A DNA stretch of 64,000 nucleotides. Origin: JABCZH01 sp963803775. GTDB taxonomy: Bacteria > Acidobacteriota > Terriglobia > Terriglobales > Acidobacteriaceae. Numbering within the stretch: the stretch's first letter is position 1; each line of letters starts with the position of its first letter. The position numbers were made by a program, and so were the translations under genes. Where the stretch lies: the NCBI GenBank assembly GCA_963803775.1, contig CAWDNS010000006.1, forward strand, positions 620,001-684,000, read 5' to 3'. Below are positions 9,801-17,740 of the stretch, piece by piece. The notes below the pieces were generated by a model. That model did no database searches. It was not told the origin of the DNA and was given only the letters and a program-made list of their open reading frames with translations.

Positions 9801-10363
9801 AAAACCTTCATGCCCTAAGCACCAGTGATATTGCCGCCATGAAGTCTTCTACTGGCAAAGACGAAAACATCACTACCGCCGGAATCATCACCGGCATCAA
9901 AGTGCTGAAATCTAAAAAAGGTGATTTCTACGCCCAGGGCACTCTCGAAGATATGGAAGGCTCCGTCGAAATGATTGTCTTCCCCGAGGCCTATCGTAAG
10001 CTCGGTGACAAAGTGAAGCTCGAAGTGCCAGTCCTGGTGCGCGGCGGCCTGCGTATCGAAGAGGGCGCCAACCCCAAACTCACCGCCAACGAAATTTCCC
10101 CGCTCGAAGATGCCAAGGTCCCGTTGCCGCGTTCGCTGCGCATTCGCATCCCCGTCGAAACCGCGAGTGTATCTACCGTCGACGACCTGCATCTGCTTTG
10201 TTCTCAGTCCAAAGGCGAGGCCAAAGTACTATTTGACGTGGAGCGCCAGGGCGATTTCATGGTGGTGATGGAAGCGGAAGGCTATAATGTGCTACCGGAC
10301 CGTAATTTTATGGCGCGTGTGGAAGAACTCTGCGGTCGCGGTGCGGTTCGCGTCATTAACTGA
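6881..10363 (+). CDS. dnaE: DNA polymerase III subunit alpha
   Basis: A 1160-residue replicative polymerase catalytic subunit, full length for DnaE. The N-terminal PHP domain starts with HLHTDYSMLDGA (about residues 7-18) and has MTDHGN near 41. Palm-domain catalytic acidic residues lie in PDIDMDF (about 410-416), with a third in KMDFLGL (about 562). A helix-hairpin-helix region follows, then a QHGLF clamp-binding pentapeptide near 918, then an OB domain (ITTAGIITGIK to VEMIVFPEAY). It acts in the cytoplasm at the fork. It is followed by accA, an order also found in E. coli. No frame breaks, in contrast to the kor genes downstream. Confidence 0.98.
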   Translation: MSQFVHLHLHTDYSMLDGACDVEKLCERAKQLGMPAVAMTDHGNIFGAVHFVNAAKHEGIKPIVGCELYICKKDDHNIERTPPDNDTYNHLLVLAENEEGYRNLAKITSEASLHGFYYKPRVSKKFLAEHSKGLIGLSGCLKGEVAEFLMEGKYEAARSAAVSYRDIFGKDNFFLEIQDQGLEMEHRIHPDLFRLEKELGLPMVATNDSHYLCEEDAHAQDVMVCIQTGKSIQDTNRMKFQGTGFYVKSHEEMFQVFKDAPDVLSRTLAIAERCNLRLEKVSNPFPHFDVPPGYTLDSYFEHVSREGFARRLEVIRNLQEQGRIKHSVAEYEQRLARELAIIQQMQFSGYFLIVWDFVRYAREHHIPVGPGRGSAAGSLVSYSLGITDLDPLQQELLFERFLNPERISMPDIDMDFCMNRRGEVIDYVTRKYGRDNVAQIITFGTMAAKAAIKDVGRAMDIPYADVDRIAKMVPTTLNIKLEQAIKDSPALQQAYESEPQVRQLLDTARKLEGLVRNAGVHAAGVVISPRPLTELVPLHKTKNDEIVTAFDMVAIEKMGLLKMDFLGLTTLTILDDTVKLIAQTRGEQLVLENIPLDDQTTYEKVFHKALTTGVFQFESHGMRDVLRRYQPSTIGDLTALNALYRPGPIQGGMIDYFIDRKHGRKKIEYELPELKEMLEDTWGVIVYQEQVMQIANRLAGYSLGEADVLRRAMGKKKPEEMAQQRDRFVEGAVQRGYPTKKVEKIFDLLAKFAEYGFPKAHSAAYALLAYQTAYLKTHYPVEFMAAMLTSVTGSTDDVVKYINECREMGIGVEPPDINVSTANFTPHGPAIRFGLAAVKNVGHNAIESIVAGRKEKGRYNSIYEFCEKVDLRLLNKRVLESLVKSGAMDSLGRRAQLAAVLDKAIDRAAKTQRDAESGQHGLFGVFQQEENQSDNDRLPDTPDWDEHTRLAAEKEILGFFITGHPLEKYRDKLENLHALSTSDIAAMKSSTGKDENITTAGIITGIKVLKSKKGDFYAQGTLEDMEGSVEMIVFPEAYRKLGDKVKLEVPVLVRGGLRIEEGANPKLTANEISPLEDAKVPLPRSLRIRIPVETASVSTVDDLHLLCSQSKGEAKVLFDVERQGDFMVVMEAEGYNVLPDRNFMARVEELCGRGAVRVIN

Positions 10364-10521
10364 AATCAACAACGGATGAGAGCTTCCCCCACGGCGCATT
10401 CGGCCTGCAAGTGACCAGCGGTTCCAGAGTTGTCAACGTAGGGCTGGTGGTGACCGGTACCGATTTTCTGCTGTCGATGGTGGAGTCGCGCTGGGCCGCA
10501 AGGAACGGTGACGCCCGTAAG

Positions 10522-11481
10522 ATGGACTTACAACTTAAAGCCCGACAGGAACTGGAGAAAATCGAGCAACAGCTTTCCCGTCTGCAAGCCGCGCCGGGAC
10601 AAAACGAAGATCTCCGCACCCAAATCAAGCAGCTAAATGATCGCATCGACTCTCTGCGTATCGAGGTCTCCGCGAATCACGACGCCTGGCAGAGGACAGA
10701 ATTGGCCCGACATCCGCAACGCCCCTATGCATTGGATTACATCGAGCGGATCTTCACCGACTTCAGTGAGATCCACGGCGACCGGGGTTTTGGCGATGAC
10801 CCCGCCATCGTCGCCGGCATGGCCCGCTTCCAGGGCCAGGAAGTCATGCTCATCGGCCACCAGAAAGCCCGCGACACCAAACAAAAAGTCTATCGCAACT
10901 TCGGAATGCCGAATCCCGAAGGCTACAGAAAAGCCCTGCGTGTGATGAAGATCGCGGAAAAATTCCGCCGCCCGCTATTCACTTTTGTAGATACGCCTGG
11001 AGCCTATCCCGGCCTCGGAGCAGAAGAGCGCGGCCAAGCCGAGGCTATCGCCCGCAATCTGCGTGAGATGGCCCGCCTGCAGGTTCCAATTATTACGACC
11101 ATCACCGGAGAAGGCGGCAGCGGCGGCGCGTTAGCCATCGCCATAGCCGATCGCGTCCTGATGATGGAGAACTCCATCTACTCGGTGATTTCGCCCGAGG
11201 GCTGCGCTTCCATCATGTGGCGCGACGCCACCAAGAAAGAACTAGCAGCCCAGGCCCTGCACATTACCGCCAAAGATTTGAGCGAGCTAGGCTGCGTGGA
11301 CTCCATCGTCCCTGAACCCGAAGGCGGAGCCCACGCCGACCACGCCGCCGCCGCCGATCTGCTTGCGGAATCGCTGAAGACTAATCTTGCTCAACTGGCC
11401 AAGATGCCAATCCCCGAACTAGTCGACGCCCGCTACAACAAGTTCCGCAAGATGGCACAGTTCTTCAGGGTCGAAGTCTAA
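10522..11481 (+). CDS. accA: acetyl-CoA carboxylase carboxyltransferase subunit alpha
   Basis: With the ATG at 10522 the product is 319 residues, the usual AccA length. The frame is open back to 10411 but those residues do not look like AccA. The N-terminal helical segment (ARQELEKIEQQLSRLQ) is followed by the crotonase-like carboxyltransferase core: GDRGFGDD, TPGAYPGLGAEERGQAEAIA, and GEGGSGGALAIAIADRVLM, the oxyanion-hole glycines that hold the CoA thioester. It works with AccD to transfer carboxyl from carboxybiotin to acetyl-CoA, the first step of fatty acid synthesis. An AAGGA motif lies somewhat far (about 17 bases) upstream. It probably shares a transcript with dnaE. Confidence 0.96.
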   Translation: MDLQLKARQELEKIEQQLSRLQAAPGQNEDLRTQIKQLNDRIDSLRIEVSANHDAWQRTELARHPQRPYALDYIERIFTDFSEIHGDRGFGDDPAIVAGMARFQGQEVMLIGHQKARDTKQKVYRNFGMPNPEGYRKALRVMKIAEKFRRPLFTFVDTPGAYPGLGAEERGQAEAIARNLREMARLQVPIITTITGEGGSGGALAIAIADRVLMMENSIYSVISPEGCASIMWRDATKKELAAQALHITAKDLSELGCVDSIVPEPEGGAHADHAAAADLLAESLKTNLAQLAKMPIPELVDARYNKFRKMAQFFRVEV

Positions 11482-11506
11482 TCTCAACGCTCTGCATCCC
11501 GCAGTC

Positions 11507-11539
11507 GAAGAGCCTGCCCTGAGCGAAGCCGAAGGGACC
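11507..11539. repeat. 33-bp dispersed repeat, copy 2
   Basis: Identical to 667-699. It lies between accA and the kor genes. No terminator-like T-run follows it. Confidence 0.7.
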
Positions 11540-11728
11540 CCTACCAAGCTACCATCGCACGGCCGTGTCAAGGCATCCTCCCCCTGCCCAGTATTTCCAA
11601 ACCAGGTACACCAACCCTTCGTTTCACCCCCCACCCACTTTCCTGCCGTATAATGAAAGGTTGCTCTCATCGTTCTTCATTACATCGAGCGGCTCAAAAC
11701 CCGCTCCAGCCAAAGGAAGGAATAGGCA

Positions 11729-13580
11729 ATGGCCACCACAGATGTAACTCCTCGCGGTGCCTCAGGGCCCGCTGGGCAGACGCGCGTCGTCAACGACATG
11801 AGCATTCAGGTTGCGACGGTAAATGGATCCGGTTCGCAAAGCTCCAACTCGGTCCTGTTGCGCAGCATCTTCCAGATGGGTGTCCCCGTCTCCGGCAAGA
11901 ACATGTTCCCGTCGAACATCGCCGGCCTGCCCACCTGGTTCACCATCCGCGCCAACAAGAATGGATACATCGCGCGCAAGAAGGAAATCGATTTCCTGGT
12001 GGCGATGAATGCCGAGACCGCCCAGGATGACGTAAAGTCGCTCGCGCCCGGCGCCGTCGTACTCTACGACGAGCCGCTGAACCTCAATCAAGTTCGCAAT
12101 GATCTGATCTTTTATTCCGTCCCATTCGACAAGATCGTCGCTCCCGTCTGCCCTGAGGCCAAGCTGCGCAAGCTGGTCAAGAACATGGTTTACGTGGGCG
12201 TCGTGGCCAAGCTGCTGTACATCGACATGGCCGAAGTTGAAAAAGCCATCCGCAAACAGTTTGCCAGCAAACCCAAGGCCGCCAATCTGAACTTCGCCGC
12301 CGCCAAGGCCGGCTTCGATTACGCCACCGCCTCACTGATCAAGCTCGGCCCCTTCGTCATCGAGCGCATGGACAAGACCGCAGGCAAGATCATCATCGAC
12401 GGCAACTCCGCCGCCGCTATGGGCTGCATGTTCGCCGGAGTCACGGTTGTGACCTGGTATCCCATCACGCCTTCGTCTTCGCTGGTCGAAACCCTGATTG
12501 AATACATGAAGGAGTACCGCATCGGCCCCGACGGCAAAGCCACTTTCGCTATCGTTCAGGCCGAGGACGAACTCGCCGCCATCGGCATGGTTCTGGGCGC
12601 AGGCTGGGCCGGAGCACGCTCCATGACTTCCACCGCCGGCCCCGGCATTTCGCTGATGTCAGAGTTTGCCGGCTTGGCTTACTACGCCGAAGTTCCCGGC
12701 GTTATCTGGGACATCCAACGCGTCGGCCCATCCACCGGCCTTCCCACGCGCACTTCGCAAGGCGACATTCTTTCCACTGCGTTTCTCTCCCACGGCGACA
12801 CCAAGCACATCATGCTGATTCCATGTTCGGTGACGGAATGTTTCGACATGGCCGCCGACGCTTTCAATCTGGCGGAACAGTTTCAGACGCCCGTTTTCGT
12901 TATGTCGGATCTCGATCTCGGCATGAACAACTGGATGTCGGATCCCTTCACCTATCCGACCGCACCGCTCCAACGCGGCAAGGTTCTGTCCAAAGAAGAC
13001 CTCGACCGCCTCGGCGGATTCAATCGCTACAAAGATGTTGACGGTGACGCCATCGGCTATCGGACTCTACCCGGCACCGAGCATCCCGCCGCCTCGTAGT
13101 TCGCTCGCGGCAGCGGTCACAACGAAAAAGCCCAATACAGCGAGCGCCCCGACGACTTCGAGCGCAACATGGAGCGCCTGAATCGCAAGTTCGAGACCGC
13201 CCGCTCCTTCGTTCCGCGGCCCGTAATCATGAACGGCAAGTCCGTCCCCGGCAAGAAAAACATTGGCATCATCGCCTACGGCACCTCACACTGGGGAATC
13301 ATCGAAGCCCGCGACCAGATGCGCGACGAATACCAGCATGGAAACCGACTACCTGCGGCTCAAAGCTTATCCGTTCACCCGCGAAGTCCACGATTTCATC
13401 GAGAATCACAAGCGCGTCTACATAGTCGAACAAAATCGCGACGCCCAAATGCTCAGCCTGCTCAAGCTCGACATCAAACCTGAACTCGTCAACTCGTCTG
13501 CGCAGCATCGCGCACATTCACGGGCTGCCGATCGACGCCCGCTCAGTCACCGACGAAATCACTCGCAGGAGGGGAAGTAA
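11729..13580 (+). pseudogene. 2-oxoacid:acceptor oxidoreductase, alpha subunit (gamma-alpha fusion), broken frame
   Basis: The N-terminal 200 or so residues match the gamma domain and the rest the alpha (pyrimidine-binding) domain, with GNSAAAMGCMFAGV and the YPITPSSSLVE motif around residues 228-255. The enzyme oxidises a 2-oxoacid with CoA and ferredoxin, using thiamine diphosphate. GGAAGGA precedes the ATG. The frame is broken four times: an in-frame TAG at 13097-13099 where homologues typically have Tyr, then shifts near 13334, 13497 and 13565. Translation resumes each time in recognisable family sequence (SGHNEKAQYSERPDDFERN, METDYLRLKAYPFTREV, LRSIAHIHGLPIDARS). The reconstructed length is near 615 residues, so the gene is probably intact in the cell. 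Confidence 0.85.
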
Positions 13581-14638
13581 ATGGCAACCACAACCAGCTC
13601 GCCCACGCCGACGCCCGCACCCAAAACCAATCGCATCGGCCTTACCGTGCTCGACTATCGCGGCGGCAAGACCACGCTCTGCGCCGGCTGCGGCCACAAC
13701 GCCATCTCCGAACGCATCATCGACGCCTTCTACGAAATGGGTGTCGCAGCCCGAGCGCGTGATCAAGACCCAGCGGCATCGGCTGCTCTTCGAAGAGTCC
13801 CGCATATTTCATGAGCCGCTCGCACAGCTTCAACGCTGTGCACGGTCGCATGCCGTCGGTGGCCACTGGCGCGGTGCTGGCCAATCACAAGATCATCGCT
13901 CTCGGCGTCAGCGGCGACGGCGACACAGCCTCCATCGGCATCGGCCAATTCGTTCACCTCATGCGCCGCAATCTGCCCATCATCTACATCATCGAAGACA
14001 ACGGCGTCTACGGACTCACCAAAGGACAGTTCTCCGCCACCGCCGACGTGGGATCGAAGTTGAAGAGCGGCGTCATCAACGATCTCCCCGCCATCGACAC
14101 TTGCGCCATGGCCATCACGCTGGGCGCAACCTTTGTCGGCCGTTCGTTCTCCGGCGACAAGCGGCAGCTGCACACCATGTTGAAGGCCGCCATCGCCCAC
14201 AGGGCACGGTGATGATCGACGTGGTCTCGCCCTGCATGACCTTCAACGACCACGAAGGCTCGACCAAATCGTACAAGTTCATGAAAGACCACGAGGAGCC
14301 GCTGCACGACTTGGATTTCGTCCCCGCGTTCCAGGAAATCAACGTGGAGTACGATCCCGGCACCACCGTCGAAGTCACCATGCATGACGGCTCGCCGCTT
14401 CGCCTCACGCAAGCTGGAAGAAGATTACGATCCCACCAACAGCATCCGCGCCATCAGGCGCCTGCATGAGTCTCACGAAAAAGGCGAAGTCCTCACCGGC
14501 GTGTTCTACGTGAACACCACAGCGCCCAACTTCATCGACATGATCAACATGACCGACCAGCCGCTGGCCACGCTGCCCGAGTCGGTCATCCGTCCCGGCA
14601 AAGAAGCGCTAGACGAAGTAATGCAATCGCTCCAATAG
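13581..14638 (+). pseudogene. 2-oxoacid:acceptor oxidoreductase, beta subunit, broken frame
   Basis: Its ATG follows the stop of the alpha-subunit gene directly. Seen in the pieces: CAGCGHNAISE (thiamine diphosphate binding, about residue 36), SGIGCSSKSPAYF, the GDGDTASIGIGQFVHLMRRN to EDNGVYGLTKGQ metal-pyrophosphate motif, and a C-terminal segment ending in VIRPGKEALDEVMQSLQ. Frame changes lie near 13740, 13770, 14205 and 14410. Each change joins correct family sequence, so sequence error is more likely than decay. It forms the catalytic dimer with the upstream gene for ferredoxin-dependent 2-oxoacid oxidation. Confidence 0.85.
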
Positions 14639-14699
14639 GACTTTGCGACTGTGCCTATAATGTAGGCGCGAGCGTCCTCGCTCGTGCGGGAGCGCCAAA

Positions 14700-15245
14700 G
14701 TGAAAACCACTTCACAACCGACGACCGTATCCATCTTCATCGGCACCAGCCTCGACGGTTTCATCGCCCGCCCCAACGGCGCTCTGGACTTTCTTCCCGT
14801 GGACGGCGGCGAACCTCACGGCTACAACGAATTTATAGCCAGCGTCGACGCGCTGGTGATCGGCCGCAACACCTTCGAAACTGTTCTAGCCTTCCCTGAG
14901 TGGCCCTACGGCAACAAGCGAGTAGTCGTTCTGAGCAGCAAAGCGCTCGACTTCTCAAAAGTCCGCGGAGGCGCAGTCGAACAAATGTCCGGCACTCCTG
15001 CCGAAATCATCGCCAAACTTGCCGCCACTGGCGCCCACCACCTCTACGTCGACGGCGGCATCACCATCCAACGATTCCTGCGTGCCGGCCAAGTTCACCG
15101 TCTCATCATCACGCGTGTACCAGTACTGATCGGAGAAGGCATTCCTCTCTTCGGCAGCCTGCCGCACGACATCCGTCTGAAGCACGTCTCCACGCAGCCC
15201 TATCCCAGCGGATTAGTAAAAAGCGAATACGAAGTTCTTATCTGA
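14700..15245 (+). CDS. dihydrofolate reductase family protein (RibD C-terminal type)
   Basis: A GTG-initiated 181-residue protein. The fold signature is visible: SIFIGTSLDGFIA at the N-terminus, ALVIGRNTFETVLAF around residue 55, HHLYVDGGITIQRFL near 117 and RLIITRVPVLIGEGIPLFG near 137. The family contains NADPH-dependent reductases related to the riboflavin-pathway reductase and to dihydrofolate reductase. The substrate of this stand-alone type is unknown. It follows the kor operon by 61 bases and may have its own start of transcription. Confidence 0.88.
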   Translation: MKTTSQPTTVSIFIGTSLDGFIARPNGALDFLPVDGGEPHGYNEFIASVDALVIGRNTFETVLAFPEWPYGNKRVVVLSSKALDFSKVRGGAVEQMSGTPAEIIAKLAATGAHHLYVDGGITIQRFLRAGQVHRLIITRVPVLIGEGIPLFGSLPHDIRLKHVSTQPYPSGLVKSEYEVLI

Positions 15246-15426
15246 ATCCAACGCCTGTTGGGGTTCCTTTGTGAACCTTAGTGTCCTTTGTGGTTTACGC
15301 CTTCGCCGCCCGCCGCAGATCGAACCCCCGAATCTCCTTGACCCCTGCCCACCGGCAAAGTCATAATTCCGACACTCATCCAGTCCGGCCAAAAAGCCAA
15401 CTTTGCTGTACACAGGGGGTCTTCCG

Positions 15427-16998
15427 ATGTCCGAAGCCATTAACAAGCGCATTGGCGACTACGAAATCCTCAACGAACTCGGCGCCGGAGGCATGGGCAA
15501 AGTCTACAAAGTCCGCAACGTAATCTCCGACCGCATCGAGGCCATGAAGATCCTTCTCCCCGACCTCGCCGGCCGCCAGGAACTAGCCGCCCGCTTTCAG
15601 CGTGAGATCAAAGTTCTCGCCGCCCTCGACCATCCCAACATCGCCGCCCTGCGCACCGCCCTAACCCTCGACAACCAACTCGTCATGATCATGGAGTACG
15701 TCGAGGGCACTACTCTTACTCAGCGCATGCAGCAGGGGCCCGTTCCGGTCGCCGACGCCGTGAATTACATCAGCCAGGTGCTCGACGCCCTCGGCTACGC
15801 GCACCAGCACCACGTCATCCATCGCGACATCAAGCCCGCCAACATGATGCTCACGCCCCAGGGCATCGTGAAGCTGATGGACTTCGGCATCGCCCGCTCC
15901 GGCGACGAATCTACCCTCACCATGACCGGCACGACGCTCGGTTCACTTGGCTACATGTCGCCCGAGCAGGTGAAAGGCGAACCCACCGACGCGCGTTCCG
16001 ATCTTTATTCCGTCGGCATTTCGTTATATGAAATGGTGACCGGACGCCGTCCCTTCCGCGAATCCAGCGACTACTCCATCATGGCCGCGCAGGTCAACCA
16101 GCCGCCCACGCCTCCCATCGAGATCAAGCCCGGCCTGCCCCCGGCGCTTAACGAAATCATCCTGCTCGCCATCGCCAAAGATCCCGCTGCACGCTTCCAG
16201 TCCGCCGAAGCTTTTAGAAACGCTTTAAGCCGCGTGGTTCCTGGGTCGGAACAAGGCATCGCCGCCGCGCACGCCGACACCGCACGCACCGTCACCAGCA
16301 TCAACCCGCTGCCTCCGACTGCAACCATGTTGCCCGTGCAGACCGTGACCGCTTCCACTATTTCCGTCAGGCAACCCCAACCCGCGCCCACCGCGTCGCA
16401 ACCTAATATGGCTGCCACCGTCGCGCCTCCACCTCCCGCTAGTCATCGCGGACTTTACATGGCCGTCGGAGCTCTGCTGCTCCTGATGGTTCTCGCAGCT
16501 GCTGGAATGTACAGCCGCAACGCCGATGCCCGCCGCGAGGCCTCACATGCATCCGCCCCCACTACTCAGGATGCAGCCTCGCCCGCGGCACCGGCGCCGC
16601 AAACCGCCGCGCCCACGCCGGATACTTCCACTCAACCTGCCGCCGAAACGCCCGCTCCACCGCCTGCGACTCCTCCTGTGAAGGTAAAGGTGGCCCACGC
16701 GCCCACGCCTGATCCCAACGCTCCTCCGCCCATTGATCTCGATGCGCTCGAGCATGAAATCGACCAGATCTCCGCCCGCGCCGGCTCCGTCAACAGCGGC
16801 CTCGACGGCCTGCGCGCCCAGCAAGCTCGCGATGGATACGGTCTTCGCGGCGACATCGCGCAGCGCCAGGAAAGCATGAAGCTCAACGTCCAGAAGGCGC
16901 AGGATGCCATCACTCACGGCGACGGTATACGCGCCAAACGCTACTCCGACCTCGCCACCGCCGACATCGAAGCCCTGGAGAAATTCCTGGGACGTTAA
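15427..16998 (+). CDS. membrane-anchored serine/threonine protein kinase
   Basis: The ATG at 15427 is chosen because GGGGG sits six bases upstream. The frame is open to a TTG at 15403. The product is 523 residues. Kinase motifs in order: glycine loop GAGGMGKVY (about 17-25), ATP-binding Lys in AMKIL (about 40), HRDIKPANMM (about 131-140), DFG (about 152-154), a TLTMTGTTLGS activation segment and SPEQ. A proline/alanine-rich linker leads to one membrane segment (about 342-363), then another Pro/Ala-rich stretch and a C-terminal helical, coiled-coil-like region. This is the PknB-like plan without PASTA repeats. All catalytic residues are present. Targets cannot be inferred from the neighbours. 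Confidence 0.93.
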   Translation: MSEAINKRIGDYEILNELGAGGMGKVYKVRNVISDRIEAMKILLPDLAGRQELAARFQREIKVLAALDHPNIAALRTALTLDNQLVMIMEYVEGTTLTQRMQQGPVPVADAVNYISQVLDALGYAHQHHVIHRDIKPANMMLTPQGIVKLMDFGIARSGDESTLTMTGTTLGSLGYMSPEQVKGEPTDARSDLYSVGISLYEMVTGRRPFRESSDYSIMAAQVNQPPTPPIEIKPGLPPALNEIILLAIAKDPAARFQSAEAFRNALSRVVPGSEQGIAAAHADTARTVTSINPLPPTATMLPVQTVTASTISVRQPQPAPTASQPNMAATVAPPPPASHRGLYMAVGALLLLMVLAAAGMYSRNADARREASHASAPTTQDAASPAAPAPQTAAPTPDTSTQPAAETPAPPPATPPVKVKVAHAPTPDPNAPPPIDLDALEHEIDQISARAGSVNSGLDGLRAQQARDGYGLRGDIAQRQESMKLNVQKAQDAITHGDGIRAKRYSDLATADIEALEKFLGR

Positions 16999-17250
16999 TC
17001 AACTTGAAGATCGGCGTTTTGGAGAGCGACGAACTGAAGCTACGGCTTAGGCGTTGCGGAACGACTCTCGGGCATTTAGCCTTCCGAATGCAGTTGAAAG
17101 CTGAGGAAAATGCGTCTAATTCTTGAAACCCTCCCAATGCGGGAATTCCTCGCCGACTTTCCCGATTTTTTCGACCTTGCCTAGAACCTTGTCAAGCCCC
17201 CTAAGCCGTCATTTCCCTTTTATGCTAATCCTCCCTAGGAGGCAGGGCTC

Positions 17251-17369
17251 GTGTGTGATTTATAAACACAGCGGGCGAGGTCCGTGGTACCCAGCTTTCC
17301 AGCGGCAGGAAAGCTGGGGCAGCCTTTTATGGCCGCGCCACACAAAAAAGCAAATCTGGGCCAGCCCCC
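17251..17369. repeat. RAYT-associated palindromic repeat, solo copy
   Basis: Related to 33331-33450 along its length (shared words GTGATTTAT, GGCGAGGTCCGTGGTACCC, GGAAAGCTGGGGCAGCC, CCACACAAAAA) and to the inverted copy at 32637-32740. The core is a hairpin, CCCAGCTTTCC then GGAAAGCTGGG. It truncates the 3' end of an IS66-type gene. Copies elsewhere flank a RAYT transposase gene, so this is probably a mobilised solo element of that family. Confidence 0.85.
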
Positions 17370-17586
17370 ACTCCCCTAGTCTTCCTGCCAGGTAGAGCCG
17401 ACGCCAGCCAAAAACCTGGTTCGCGTTGATGCCATGCGCCCGCGCTACCCGCGCCACTGACGCGCCTTCCACCAACGTCTCTTCGACAATCCGCCGCTTC
17501 TCCGCGATACTGCGTCGCTGCCGCTGCCCTGCGACCGAGGTCTCTTTGTCTTTGGGAATGATTGCAACTTGCTGGAAAGTGTCCAT
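17370..17586 (-). pseudogene. IS66-family accessory protein TnpA, truncated
   Basis: The N-terminal 70 or so residues read as a transposase helix-turn-helix (RRSIAEKRRIVEETLVEGAS, then ARAHGINANQVFGWRRLY), typical of the small TnpA of IS66 elements. The frame then runs into the palindromic repeat at 17251-17369 and loses its family sequence. No TnpB or TnpC genes follow. Upstream at 17598-17624 lies an inverted repeat likely belonging to the same IS. Confidence 0.75.
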
Positions 17587-17597
17587 CTCTGCTCCAA

Positions 17598-17624
17598 GTG
17601 GACACCTATTCCGTAAGTGTCCAC
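17598..17624. repeat. inverted repeat upstream of IS66-type remnant
   Basis: GTGGACAC at 17598-17605 and GTGTCCAC at 17617-17624 form a perfect 8-bp inverted repeat with an 11-base spacer, just upstream of the TnpA remnant. It is probably the control site or end region of that insertion sequence. Confidence 0.5.
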
Positions 17625-17740
17625 TCCCTGAGCATGGATCTCACTCATGAGGTTGTCCAGACGGTCACAACCGGACGCATACATTTGTTTCGGGGAAGAA
17701 GGAGCATTAGCGTTCGGTTTTAATCTGAGTTTTCTGAGGT

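Noticed and set aside
13097..13099. TAG read as a recoded amino acid (pyrrolysine)
   Set aside because: Family position is Tyr and several frameshifts follow nearby, so a base error is more likely. No pyl genes are seen.
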